From the NCBI GenBank assembly GCA_036852015.1, contig JAANDG010000314.1, positions 104,067 to 168,066 of the forward strand: DNA of 64,000 bases, read 5' to 3'. The stretch's first letter is position 1; each line of letters begins with the position of its first letter. Source of the stretch: Pelodera strongyloides (taxonomy: Eukaryota; Nematoda; Chromadorea; Rhabditida; Rhabditidae). The notes under the pieces are model-generated. The model saw nothing but the letters and a program-made list of their open reading frames with translations. It ran no database searches and had not been told where the DNA came from. Positions 1 to 12,758 of this stretch are shown piece after piece. A program made the position numbers and the translations under genes.

Positions 1-66
1 GGCACTGCATACAATACAATGCTGACCAGCATACACTTCAAAACACGTCGTGCCATACCGCTTTAA
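1..66. repeat. right end of a TTAA-type MITE (family 2), cut by window edge
   Basis: The sequence ends in CATACCGCTTTAA, the same terminus seen in complete copies at 17852-18023, 27449-27582 and 36261-36415. Only one end is in the window, so the element boundary on the left cannot be set. Confidence 0.5.
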
Positions 67-1969
67 CATTTTCGGTGCTGAAACTTTCCAAGTTCCTGCG
101 ACCACAGACCAGCACCCCTTGCTAATTCATCATTTTTGAGTGAAATGTCCCAAGGCACTCGATCATATTTATGCTCGTTGTGTGAATTTATTGTAAAGTA
201 CTTCACAGTCAACATTCTTTAAATTTTCTGAATTCACATGTTATAAGGATTAAGAAGAAATCAGAATACCTAGTTCCCCATACTATTTCCCCAATACGTC
301 AGAAAGCATGCATAAACCCCCGGCGGGTCTCTAATAGGGGTTAATTCCCGTGGTCGTCAGTCAGGAGTATGTTGGCCTTGCAAATATTTCTCATACAAAG
401 AGAGAGAGAGAGAGAGAGAGAATAGAGAGCGATAGAGAGAGAGAGGGAGAGAGAGGGAGAGAGAGGGAGAGAGAGGGAGAAAGAGAGAGAAGAGAAGAGA
501 GAGAGAGAATACACAGACCGACATTTAACACAAGTGTCACTTCACCGCTAACTTAGTGGGTAAATATTGTGTCTCTGTTGGAGACACTTACCGGAGAAAT
601 GTACACAGATAGAAGTGAGGATTAGTATTGTACAAGGGGATGATGAGGACTCATGTCGAATGAGAAGTTCAATGGGATTTTGGGGGAATTAAAGGGGCAT
701 GACACGTGGTTTTTAGATGTTCTTGTGATCAGGCACACAATGGAACACAATTTGCATATAAGGTTTGTAAGGTTGGGAAATGAAACATTAAATTGGAACG
801 ATTTCGGCTAAGTATACAAAAATGGAACTGAAATATATATTTAGAGGAGCTCAGGGGAGGGAGCTGAGGCTCCCTGGAAGCTTACGGTTAGTCACCCACA
901 TATGATCCCCGAGGAGGGGTCTCCCCAAAGTAAAACAATGAAAGCCGACCAACATCTAGGCAAAAGATGCGAAGATTGCTTTCCCCCAGGAAAGACTATT
1001 TTATTGTTCATTAAACCAGAAACACATGTCGTTTTCTAGAATTAAAGATTTTTTCTTTTCTTTTTTCTTGGGCAATAAGAGGACAAAGTATACTGTATAC
1101 AACCAACAGTTTTAGTATCTAACATACGTAAATCATACTTCTTTATCATATTTATATTCTTTCATATTTTGCAAAAATTTAGGAAATGTAAAACATTATG
1201 TCAAGCCATGATGACCCTGTATCCCCAAAACGAAATAAGAGCGGATAGAGATTGTAATCTTCGTCAGAGAAGAGCAGTGTTGGCAACAGGTGGCTGTTTT
1301 ATAAACTTAGCACAATCTTTGAGAAAATTCGCAAAATATTTTTGTAAGCAACTGGCTATTCGGCTAAAAAGTCTGTCTACACTACACGTTTATGTGATCG
1401 TAAAAGTTTTGCGCATAATTTAACATTCTACACAGCTTTATCGCTAACAATAATGGGTGCGAAGCACGGTTGAACATGCATAGTATAGTATAGAATAGCA
1501 TAAGTATAAAACGTGCACTATCTTCTACGACGTCACCGTATCATCACGTCAATGTGTAAGGAATTAGCAACTTCCGTAACCATGGAAGTATTTCACCTCT
1601 AAATTGCTCAATTACAATCATATTCGTCGTATGAAAACAAATGATAGGTCTTCACTTCGACTATTCAACTTCAGAATACAATTGCGCAAAAAAAAAGTGA
1701 ATACATCTCTAAATGAGCCATAAAGACAGAATATGACTATACAACGTGGTTGCATTATATTCAATAGAATTGAGAGTGAGCGAGCCCCGATTTTATGTTT
1801 TCAAAAGGATGCTTCATCGTATGAAGGGCGTACTATTTATTGATTTATATATTAGTTTGCGGTAATAAGAAACACTATTGAAAGGTCCACAAGCCCCACT
1901 CGCAGAGGACAGTACAAGAGAAATAATGAAATATAAATGATTATTAGTAAAAGTACAAAATCAACGCAC
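67..1969. other. gene-free stretch at left edge (likely intron)
   Basis: No exon with matching splice signals was found on either strand. It holds a purine microsatellite (about 400-520) and a GC-rich imperfect hairpin region near 845-950 of unknown nature. It lies 3' of the last visible exon of the minus-strand gene at 1970-3087, so it is probably that gene's next intron. Confidence 0.4.
400..520. repeat. (GA)n-rich microsatellite
   Basis: About 120 bases of GAGA and GGGAGA runs, purine-only on the plus strand. It produces an Arg/Glu-only translation (350-556) that is a repeat artefact. Confidence 0.9.
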
Positions 1970-3087
1970 CACATCAAACTCCACATCGTCTCGCTCCAAG
2001 CTTCGGAATTCTTCTAGGCGTGTGCGTTTCAGACTCTGAAAGGAACTTATTTTGATCTTGTAATGACTACAGTATAAGCTAATATCTTTGTGGGTGTGGT
2101 AAAGTTGTTATTCGTCGAACTCCCATCAAGTAATAGCGTAAGAGTGTTTTGTGATTTTTTAAATATTTTTTGAAACATTTGTATTTATATTGGGACAAAA
2201 TTGATTATTACAAACTAAAAAGTCGAACTCATTTTCTTTCCTATACAATGGGGAGCCACGCACAACCTGAGAAAACCGGTTCCCCATGCACTAGAATGCG
2301 CAAGCGCTACCGTACTAAGGTAAGAATAAACAAACAAAGATTGAAACTACTGTATACAGTCGACCCCTCCGTGGGCTAAACATATAATAAGGCGAAGAAG
2401 GAAGAAAACATTTCAACTAATAGTTTTCTATACTTCTATTATAATTTAGTGTGATGTACCAGTAGTATAGTTTGGAAAGCTCATGTATAACTTGAAGCGA
2501 AATACAGGTCGTTTTTTATACGTAAGAATTCAGTTGTGCACGATGCGTTTCAAAAACCGGCGGTATTTCTCTTTAATTAATTATTAATCTCTGTGTAAAC
2601 TCTTACCTGCACATCCCTGAAGTGTGTCCATGCGTAATCTTCTAGAATTGCTTCAATATCCACGTGGTTGAAGGCCATAGTGGAAGGACGGGCTTGGAGT
2701 GACGTCTGCGGCTGAGGAGTCTGCAGATCGGTCCTGAAAAATCAATAAATTGATAATCGATATACCAAAAAAAAAGTCAATACCATTTATAACGGACTGT
2801 AAAAAAGTATAGGTCAATCGATAATCGATTGAGCAACAATAAACTTCAAGACAGTAAACATTAGGTAAGGGTTGTGTATCGTATTCAAGAGAGTGGTGAA
2901 GTTAGCAGTAACGGCTAACAGCTCAATAAACCAAAAAAATCGATAAACTGTTCCAATCAATAACTCACTTGGGTGCGGGATATTCGCGCTCTCGCGGCTC
3001 AGAACCACGGAACGGATTGAACGACGACAGGGTGCCCGTGTTCAATGAATGGTTGGAGGAATTATGTGAAGATCTGAACAGATGCAT
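1970..3087 (-). CDS. 5' exons of an unrecognised gene (partial)
   Basis: Three exons join in phase: 3087-2969, 2733-2607 and 2035-1970, with donors GTGAGT, GTAAGA and GTGCGT and TTTCAG acceptors. They encode about 104 residues: a Ser/Asn-rich start with an NPF tripeptide (FNPFRGSEP), a Gln/Pro stretch, then a probably helical charged part (AILEDYAWTHFRDVQ, LKRTRLEEFRSLERDD). The ATG at 3087 is the first in frame; a TTCAG acceptor just inside it (3075) and a second in-frame ATG at 2679 (MAFNHVD) leave the true start open. The gene continues past the left edge. I do not recognise the family; NPF can bind EH domains, but no function is claimed. A shortened MITE sits in its second intron. Confidence 0.55.
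2491..2576. repeat. internally deleted TTAA-type MITE (family 1)
   Basis: Both termini of family 1 (AGCGAAATAC at the left, GGTATTTCTCTTTAA at the right) are present but only about 86 bp apart, against roughly 170 bp in full copies. It lies in intron 2 of the minus-strand gene at 1970-3087. Confidence 0.6.
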
Positions 3088-6000
3088 TATCGATCGGACG
3101 CCGCCAGCCAAATCAATCAATAATTTGGGTCCAATCAATCGATAATTGGGTCACCAATCAATAGTACAGTAGAAGGTAGGCGCAGGAGTTACCAGAGGGT
3201 CAGTGCGGTAAACTCCTTGGGTAGAAACACAAGTCTGTTTTTGTGTTTGTGAGGAGAGACAACGATTTCCAGAGTATAAAGAGAGGAGATAGCTATCTCT
3301 GCGAGAGAGTTTGAGACGTCAGAGAGACAGAGGAAAGTGGGCGGAGTCTCGGTATTTCGCGAGATTGGCTCCTTGTGATGAAGGCACCAAACACAACTAC
3401 CGACGGTTCAACGTCAATGACGATGACTCATAGGGAGCTAGAGACTATGCGGAATCAAGAGATACCAGAGAAATACTATAAATAGAACTGAATTCTGAAG
3501 TACACCCGACTACCGTATGCCACAAAAAGTGTGAATAATCAGAGAATATGCGAATTGGAAAAGAGATATATAGGTGATTCACAAATTCACAACATCGAGA
3601 GGTGATGATTAAAGTTTGCAAGGGAATAAAACAAGAAAAAAATGAAATCCTGGAAGGAGATAGGACCTCGACAGAGTACTGAATTACATAGAAAAACTGG
3701 CAAACCTAGCGTAATAGTAAATATTTACTAAATTTACAAATCTTCACTGGTTCGATAAAGAAGACCGTTTGAAGTGATAGAGCCAACGGCCATAAGATCG
3801 AGAGAAGCGAGATTCCGGCCGGTTTTTGAAACACATCGAGTACACCAGCATATCTATGCAGCTTATGCAAACGAACATAAATTAGAATAAAAAATCGAGC
3901 TGAATTCGAGTAGATTAACATAAATACCTAAGAATTCAGTTGTCCACGCTGTGCTTCAAAAACCGGCCGGTATTTCGCTTTAAACAAGTAAATCACAAAT
4001 TTAATGTATATACGAAAAAATACACACATAACCATCACTAAATCCAAAGCCTAAGCCTTCGTCTAAGGGCCTAATTCTAACCATAAGACTATATAAGGTT
4101 TGCTCTAAATATGTTCTATGTCTGTGCAGTAGTAATTGGAACTAGGCAGCAACCAGAGAACCGGAGATTTGAAAATCCGACTCGACTGGCTAAGGTCCAT
4201 AACTTATAAACCCGCATCACTGCGTGACTAAGTGGCATTCAAAGAAAAACTATTTCAATATAAAGTGGCTAGGCACCGTATCCCTCATGACGTAGGTATT
4301 GAGGAAAGGGGAAAGGACTACGGTCGCCAGTCAACAAATAGAATGCACCACGAAATAGTGAGGGAGGTATGATTCATACATGGAACTCACTACTACGGTA
4401 GTATTTTGGTTACATACATGGATTTAGATTTAGAAGCAGAGTCGAAAAGAAAATTGTTCACCAAAAGTCTAAAAACAACAATAATTATATTTCCGATTTT
4501 TAGAAAACAAGATTTCGAAAAAAAAACTATGAATATTGCCCGAAATTTTAAAAGTTGACAGAGCGATAACTTCTTATAGTTCATGGTTATTGGAATGCAA
4601 AAAATATATATTTATTTTAGATATAAAAAAAAACTTCTTGTACGGCAATTTGAATATTGTTGACCCTTTTATATTGAGGCAAAAGCCTTATCTCGGCGCC
4701 AAATCAGTTCACCTAGCTGCAAGATAACGCATATTACTCATAGCATCATCAGCATAAAAACTGAGACTAAGCTCAAACATTGTTTATATTTTGTATCGGG
4801 GCTCCCCAGCGGCGCCAATAAGTATTTTTTTCCGTAAAATCAAAGCTGGCAACCGACTTTCGAGCCTAAATATTCAAACTTTTCTTTGAAAAAAATGGAA
4901 AAAAATGATTAGTAATCGCCAGTTTGGCGCCGTGATTTTGTTTTTGAATTTCTTGATACAAGAAACCATATTTCCACCCAAATAAAAAATATCTCCCCAA
5001 GAGTTATAGTCAGTTATAAAATTGGCTTGTTCGCAATGAAAGAAATTATAAGAAGATAAAATCCTTAGTATAGTATACCGATAACTAACTGATAAACTCC
5101 GTAATTAAGATGTAAGGATGACGATAAATATTACTGTAAGGCAGTATACAGTACACAAATATCACACTTGTTTTTTATATAGATTTTATCAGCATTTGTA
5201 TAAACTTTTCTAACAAAGAGCCATTTAGCAACTCTTGTACTTTAAAAACACTGCGCTATAATTTTTGTGTTTTCACAAACACTGCAGTATAAATTAAAAG
5301 AGTTCTCTTGCAATCAATATCGCGGTAGGACGCTTTGAAATCTAACTGAACAAGGAAATAACTATATTTTAATTAATGTATGATGATTACTCGTTATTTT
5401 TTTAGTAGGGCAAAGCAAAATAAAAATAAAAGAATAATTTACATAAAAGTTGGCGATTTCCAGCAGTTTGGTCGATTTTCAAGGGAGGAGAGAGATCAAT
5501 TTTCTCTCTAAAGGAAGAGAGAGCGCAGGGAAAGAGTGGAAATCGACGTAAGCCCCGCCCCCATCTGAGGTGTTGGTTGGATGTGTGCGGAAGCCTGTGA
5601 ATTATGAACACTACTTGGTTTGCTTATTGAAGCTCTGGGAGGACTTAACCCTGGGAAGGTTCTGGCTTTGGGTCTCCATTTGGGAGAGCAGGCCCAGACC
5701 CACGTCTAGGCCTTATTCATCTGTCCAATCTCGGTGTGTAAGCCTAGGCCTAAGCCCAACCGCAACCACGCCTGACACTCCGTTTATTTTCAGACTTGCT
5801 CCTATAGCAAACAGTGACACGTATATTTTAGTGCCATGCAGGATGACACATTGTAATGCGTTGTTAAATTACTAAATACTCATTTCAACAGTATATTACA
5901 TCGCACACCAATTCTTTGCTGAAGCAACGTGAGTAGGTTCATGACGCCACAAAAATCTGTGTAGTTCATTTTTCATGGCTTTACCGGTTTTGTTCGGTTA

Positions 6001-8635
6001 AGTTGCTGAATACAATATATATAATACAAATATGTGTATAGTTAAATAGTAAAAGAAGCGTCTTTGCCAACTCTTTCTCTATTTCTATTTAGAATTTCGT
6101 CAAGTCCGCAGGCATGTATTCAATGGGCACTATTGTTCATCTTTTCACAAAATTTGGCGCACAATCCCCTTTAAAAAGTGCCCCCAATCAGTCGCTATTT
6201 ATGGGCGCAAAGGGACGATACAAACATTAGTATTTAAAGTAGTATGACATGTGGTTTGTGAGGAGCAGAATTGACAACTGAATGACCTTGTATTATATGC
6301 AAATTGCCTAGTAGCCTAGACTGAAGACTTCAATAAATTTGTCATCTGGAACTCTTCGCCGAATGCACAGAGGCTCGGAGCAAGTCATATGCTTCGAATG
6401 CTGTATTGAACCACCCTAATTATGAAGCACGCCTTTGAAGAGTAAAAGATTTACTGTTATTTATTATTAAATTGTGCGCAAGTCTGTGCCATTTATGCTG
6501 AACGTATGATTATCCAATTATGGTAGAGTTTTCTTAGTAAACACTCCAGTTCCATAAGTAAACTCATCAGACACGAGCGATAGGGCAGACGTGTTCGGCA
6601 CAGTGATCTCACACTATTTTTGCGAGCGGCAATGTTCTCGCGCACTGTTTTTTGTGCCGTTGCAATTTTGCAAGGTAAAACATCCCTGATAAAGCTTAAA
6701 CACTATATTAAGTTAAAGGATGTATACATCAGGTGTATCGCAGTATAGCAACGCATCCAACTGGGATTTTTAAATTAAATCGGATTTGCTCGCAATGTAA
6801 GCAAATTATCCGCGTGCATAAGCATTATGAAATAGCATATTCAGATACATACATTTCCGACATTTACAGAATATACCTAGTTCTTAGTAGTCAATTTTGT
6901 GGATACTAAATTACTAAATTATGTATATGCGTTCGAGTGAACATACGACATACGCAACAGCAGCAAGAAAAGTCCACTAGTTAACATCACAACCTAACAG
7001 AAAACTTGTAAGGAAAAATGATTTTCCACCGGGAACATGGGATATATATATACTGCCTTTGTTTCCCACGAGGATTCCAACAATTATCTTTATAATTCTT
7101 AAAATCGAGTGGTAATTGCTGATAATAATAGTAATTTCCAACAAAATTCCCACGCTCTTACAGTAGTCGTAAGGTAACTAAGGGGAAGCATCGTTAGGAA
7201 ATCACAAGTTACAAAAAACGTCAAACCACCAATTGTAAAGACACCTTCCCACGTTCTATTTTTGGTTTGTAAATAAAATCTCCCACGAAGATGAGCCCTG
7301 GCTGATTAATTTTGAAACTAAATGTGTACATTACCGGATGACAGAATTTCACAATTTTGACGTAATCCACTAAAATATGAACTAACTTAAAAAAAGGTTA
7401 AGGTTAAGTTTAGACCCGTCTTCGCAAGAGTTCTGAACTCCGCGCGGGTCCCGTGCCTGAAATACACGGTCCGGCCTGCTCTGGGTTTTTGGTTTCAGTT
7501 AAGCAATGTAGCATGGCACTTACAACTGCTGGCTCACTGTTTCCTACTGTATACTTATAATTTCTCTCACAGGACAATCAGATAATCTTACGAAAACTTA
7601 ATAAGTAGGTGTGAAGATACAGAGTCCGGACGACGACTTACGAACTTGAGGATGATTGAAAAGGTAATGTTTGTGACCATCAATTATCGACTTGGGGGAT
7701 TGTTGGTTGTTAAGTCCTTCAGTTTATTCCCAAGCCGTCCCACACCGTTTGTGTATGTAGGGGCTTTTTACACACTTTTGGCTCGGAAGCCCGACGTACG
7801 CCTAAAATTCAGAATAGCAGAAGTTGAAAAGTAAAAAAGTGAGCCGCTCAAAGTTTATGGCACTGTGAAGATACAACAAAATCACAAATCCAGCTTGAAC
7901 TGAATCGATTCTAACTTCCAAACATGTAGTATTTCCAACGACGTTTTGTATTTACTCAACTCTGAATCATTGTAGCTATTCATCTCTCTCCCTCTCTCTC
8001 TACGTCTATCTCTACCTCCCTTACATTCTTTTTTTTTTTATTTCCTTCTCGTTAAATCACTCTCTTTATCTGTCTATCTCTCTCTCTCTCCGAAAACCAA
8101 CTCATTGTCATTTCCCTGTCAATCCGCCTATTCACACCCCAGTAACCCGCACTTGACTCCTGACATGCGTTACCTTGTCTTGTCCGCACATCCCCCCGCC
8201 ACCCCCCCCGCACTATCTAATCTTCAATCTCCGACATATAAACCCCCGTATTATGAGGTAACTTGCCGCAAACAACCCCACCCAAGTCGGCTAACTTACC
8301 CACACCGGAAAGGATTAAATATGGGCATGTTCTGTTTCCAAGGACGAAATTCTAATCACAAGGTGCATCAGGAAATCCTCCAACTTGGATATAATGGGGG
8401 TTTTTCCAAGTATCCCAAAAATTCGATGTGATTCTGTCAATACTACCGTATTTTTGCACGAAGCCTGCATATACGATATGAAAAATTAAAAAAAATATTT
8501 GCGTGTAGTTCCAAAATACTGTAAATTTTCAGCATGATTGGAAACCCCATAAAGGAACATGTTGGGTGAGCATGTAGACAAAAGACAGCAAATGAGAACC
8601 TAGTTTACGTTCACGCTTAATTATCACGCCTTCAC
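3088..8635. other. gene-free stretch
   Basis: No convincing coding exons on either strand; the ORFs here are short and lack splice context or protein-like composition. It includes the 5' flank of the minus-strand gene ending at 3087, one family-1 MITE (3801-3983) and a pyrimidine-rich CT microsatellite near 7985-8095. Confidence 0.5.
3801..3983. repeat. TTAA-type MITE, family 1
   Basis: Palindromic element with termini related to TTAAAGCGAAATACCGGCCGG; interior halves are inverted copies (CATCGAGTACACCAGCAT and its counterpart). The right TTAA (3980-3983) is intact; the left end is eroded. Confidence 0.75.
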
Positions 8636-8800
8636 AGGTGTGCGAGATCGGCCAATTGTACTCCGCACCGCATAGCCACATGACCGCATGACCGCATAGA
8701 CACCGCATGGACACCGCGTGCGGAAACCGCACAAGTTTACTAAACACCGCGCGGACACCGCATAATGTAGGCGGACACCGCACAGACACCGCGCGAAGTC
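8635..8800. repeat. third partial copy of the 477-bp foldback arm
   Basis: Begins with CGGCCAATTGTACTCCGCAC as in the arm at 9109 and continues with degenerate ACACCGCATAGA-type short tandem repeats. Same orientation as the left arm of the large element. Only the outer ~165 bp of the arm is recognisable. Confidence 0.75.
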
Positions 8801-10230
8801 GAACCCATCATATACCGCGAAATTATATGCGTGCTTGTTTGTTAATTTAGAGTATAGTATTTTAACATCGGAATTTCTGCATCGAAACTGTTTACTTTTA
8901 CCCTATTACATTCACTTCGAACCACGACATCGTTTTTCACGACGTTGAGGTCTTTCCAAGAGTCTAATAAACATTTCGAAGTAGAATGGAATAATAAAAG
9001 ACGAGGTGCACCAAACAGCAATTATAATACTTATTACATTTAGGTTAATTTATACAAAACTCATAAAACGTAAAACTGTAATACCTAATCCCATAAGCGA
9101 AGGTGCGACGGCCAATTGTACTCCGCACCGCATAACCGCATGACCGCATGACCGCATAGACACCGCATGCGGTCAAACACCGCACAGAAACCGCACAAGT
9201 TTATTAGACACCGCACGGACACCGCACGAGTTTAGTAGACACCGCATAGACACCGCATCCTGCCAGACACCGCATAGACACCGCACCGTGTTGACCCTGC
9301 CAGTGGTGATAAGCGTGTGTGTCCAAGACCAGCTGGAAGTGCCAACTTGTGTGTCGGGTATCAGAATTGCCAGAATTGCTTTGCTAGTGCATTTTTCTTG
9401 ACCTGATCTGCTTCGCAAACACAATGATTCTTGTGTTCTGGATTCCACACTAATGTGAATGGTTCTTTTGAACAGACCTAGAAATAACAAATACGTTGTT
9501 GAGAAAATACATAGGGAAATAAAAAGTCTTCCGATGGCGCACTACTACCTCGTTTTTGTCCGCAGATGATATAAATTAAATATCGTGACCACAATGCTGG
9601 ATGGTTGACTAAATGTGCATGTCGAAGTATTGTGAACGGTTTAAGCCGCGTTTTGTTCTGCAGATAATCATAGTGTTTTTGCGCGAGAAAAGAGACCACA
9701 CCACACTTTGGAGGAGTGGAGGAGACCATTAAAGAAAACTATTGTGCACTGTAATTTAGAGTATGCTACTTGCTGATTATTTGATATTCAGTTTGTTTTA
9801 CAACAATGAAATTCTAGAACCCTGTAAAATCCTTACATTTTCGGCCTTTCCACTACGTTTAGAAGAAGAAAATCTGATTCTACTATGACTATGTTTAGCT
9901 AAACTGTACGAATAGTTTCTGGTAAAAAATGCTCAATTAAAGTAGTTGCGGAACCTGGCACTAATCGTACTATTTATGATAATACAAGAAGCAAACCTAA
10001 TATGGCAACAATTTGAATTGGTGATTACAACAGGTCAATGCCCTTGCTCATATAAGAGCTATTCATACCGTCATGTAACTCTGTCTATAGTATTTCCATA
10101 GGATGTCTAGAAAACTCGCCGACAATTGAAGAATTCATTTTCTATCATGGAATTCCACAATTTGTTCTTAAAGGCTCCATGACACTTCAGAGAAAAAAAT
10201 GCAACAATACTGATTCAAAAAAGATACGGT

Positions 10231-10723
10231 TTAAAGGGATAGGTTCACCTCAAATCACCCCTTTTTTTTATTGTTTTTTATTAATAATAGCACAAATATC
10301 ATTCATTCACAATGAGAATTAAATCAATCACAGAACAATACGCCTCGCAGAAGAAACTTCCTTTATTGGAAACAGGTCATCGGAAGCAAAATCTAAACGC
10401 AAAAACTGGTTTGCGCGGGCTAATGGCAATTAGCCAAGTTACAAACTACACTCGGCAGGACATTATTTCCCACGGTGAATTATCATTTAATCGCACTTGG
10501 CTGAGTGTAGTTTGTAACTTGGCTAATTGCCATTAGCCCGCGCTATATGTGTACGGTATTAGTTTCTGCATTTAGATTTTGGCTTCCGATCACCATAAAG
10601 GAAGCTTCTTCTACGAGGCGCATATTTCTGTGATTGATTTGATTCTCATTGTGAATGGTATTTGTGGTATTACCAATAAAACAATAAAAAGAGAGGTGAT
10701 TTGAAATGAACCTATCCCTTTAA
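10231..10723. repeat. TTAA-flanked foldback MITE (AGGGATAGGTTCA ends)
   Basis: TTAA, AGGGATAGGTTCA at the left and the inverted form TGAACCTATCCCT, TTAA at the right. An inner inverted pair (GCGGGCTAATGGCAATTAGC and its complement, ~10418 and ~10540) makes it strongly palindromic. No coding capacity. Confidence 0.85.
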
Positions 10724-11029
10724 GGCGCGTTCGAGTTGGGAAAAGTTTGAAGAATTCCGGAAAAGTTTGGTTCAAGATGGACACCGGAAAAGTAAATTTT
10801 ACTTACTGGAAAAGTTCATACACCGTAATGGAAAAGCGATGTTTTTCCGCTATATAGCCCCAACCGTCGGGGTCAGGCGATTCATTCTTGGATCCGGCAG
10901 TGTTAAAAATAATATCCCACAACGATTCCACTACAGTAGATTTTGTTTTTCCAGCATGTTTTTCCGTCCATCTTGAACCAACTTTTTCCGGAAATCTTCA
11001 AACTTTTCCCATCTTAAATGCGCCTTTAA
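10720..11029. repeat. TTAA-flanked foldback MITE (GGCGCRTT ends)
   Basis: Shares the TTAA at 10720-10723 with the preceding element. The arms carry GGGAAAAGTTTGAAGA and TTGGTTCAAGATGGAC with inverted partners at 10968-11015. Confidence 0.8.
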
Positions 11030-11035
11030 GCAAGG

Positions 11036-11240
11036 TGAAGTTCGAGGTCCCTGCCGCCACAGTATATATGAAGCGTATTCAGAAACACTTGATGAAATGT
11101 ACGCAATAATTATGCAACATCGAGTCGGTCGCTCAAAGAGAAAAAAACAAATATTTTTTGACACGTTTTTTTATGGAAATTTCACTAATTCTTGCTGAAT
11201 ACGCTTCATATATACAGTGGCCTCAAAATTCAACTTTCAA
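11036..11240. repeat. palindromic element
   Basis: Two inverted segments, AGTATATATGAAGCGTATTC near 11060 and its complement near 11195, separated by about 120 bp. Ends are not clearly defined. Confidence 0.55.
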
Positions 11241-11711
11241 GTATCTTTCTCGAACAGTATTGTTGCATTTTGGATTTCATTGTGAGTACGTTTAGTAGAG
11301 TGTTCTTTCCAGTAAGCTAAGACGCGAAAACACCTCTCTGGAGTGTCCGGAGCCTTTAAATATATAAATCAGATGGTTTCTTTCAGCCAACCTGAAATAT
11401 TCAAATCAGATGCTTTGCCGACGACTTCAAAAAGTTTTGTAACGATAGTCTATAAACGATAGTCTTTTAATTTTAACCATTGTTTCAGTGTGACACTGTC
11501 ACACTCAAAGCTTGCATTTCCCATAATCAGTTTTGTTTGAAAAATCTTGCGGTGAATCTAAGCGATATTTCCAAGTGACTAAAACTACGGTAACGTGATA
11601 TTTCAATGTAGTGCATTCGGTTAGGAAATTCACTGTGCTATTTTAGGCTTTTCGAAGTTCTGATTAACCATAAGTGGTTCCTTCTAGGAACCGATAAGAC
11701 AATACTTACGT

Positions 11712-12301
11712 GTAAAGGGATGGGCTCAACTCAGCTTGCCTCTTTTTTAGTGTTTGCTGTTGATAGTATACCTAATATTCTTTACAATGCGGAACATTGA
11801 AGTAAAATATAGATGCTAAATATAAACATAGATGCGGCAGGACCATGCTGAAAAGTTTAAAACCCTCGATAAACTAATTTGTCAAGACTCTCAATGTTTA
11901 GTCTCGCTTACTACGTTCTCTGACGCGCAGACGCGCGCGGAAAGTTTACACATACGAGTTTACACATCGCAGAGCATTTCCATAAAATATGTTATTCGAA
12001 ATGATACATGTCATCTGCGGACTATTTTTTTTACGTGAAAACAGCGATGTAGGCAAATTTACGAGTGCTGATGGCACTCCTCTTTCATCTCGTATTTACA
12101 TCCTTTTCGCCGTGTCTAAATCTGCATGCATCCCTGTTTTCAAAGAGAAGCACGATAAAAAAATAGTCCGAAGATGACATGTACCATTTCGAATAATATA
12201 TTTTATGAAAATACACTGCGATGTGTAAACTCGTATGAAGAACCGGAATAATATGAAAAAGTAACAAAAAAAGTAACTGTCTCGTGAGCCCAACCCTTTA
12301 A
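11712..12301. repeat. TTAA-type foldback MITE (AAAGGGATGGGCTCA ends)
   Basis: The left end AAAGGGATGGGCTCAACTC and the right end GTGAGCCCAACCCTTTAA are imperfect inverses, and the interior contains further inverted pairs (for example ATGATACATGTCATCTGCGG near 11999 and a partner near 12170). The left TTAA is degenerate. Confidence 0.7.
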
Positions 12302-12758
12302 AGGAAGGCAGTCACTATAAATTCGTCTTTTTTATTTGATTTTCATTACAGGAACGTGTGAATTTAGGAACGTGTGAAGAAAAATATGGTACCAATATGA
12401 AGTTAATGAGAAACGAACTCAGGGAGATAGTTCACTGAGATTGGGAGTGACTGGATAACACTATATTGTGAATGAAAGCAATTGTCCGATTGCGGCCGAG
12501 ATTGAATACCCTGCAGTGACAGCATATCACAATTGACTAACACTGCAGGGTATTTATTATATTATAATGAGCATTTGTCCAGACAAGTGCGTATCTACTC
12601 ATCTACTGTAGTCGAGAAACTCCCAATCTCAGTGAATTCTCTCCCCGAGTTTGTTTTCCTTTAAATTGGTAATTGGTATCGAATGTTTTCTCATAAATTC
12701 CTATATTTAATGAAAATTAAATAATAATTGCGAAAATATCGTGGCTGCGTTCCTTTAA
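12298..12758. repeat. TTAA-type foldback (AAAGGAA ends) with nested palindrome
   Basis: Left TTAAAGGAAGG; possible right ends TTCCTTTAA at 12664 and 12758. Inner arms around 12418-12449 and 12618-12651 (CACTGAGATTGGGA type) are inverted copies, and a second inner pair around ATACCCTGCAGTG is nested inside. Another single AGGGATAGGTTCACTAGG end follows at 12755. Confidence 0.6.

Noticed and set aside
350..556. 68-codon Arg/Glu-rich ORF
   Set aside because: It is the GA microsatellite in translation.
2248..2320. Plus-strand exon-like segment ending RKRYRTK before a GTAAGA donor
   Set aside because: Lies inside an intron of the minus-strand gene, no partner exon found; probably chance, though not excluded.
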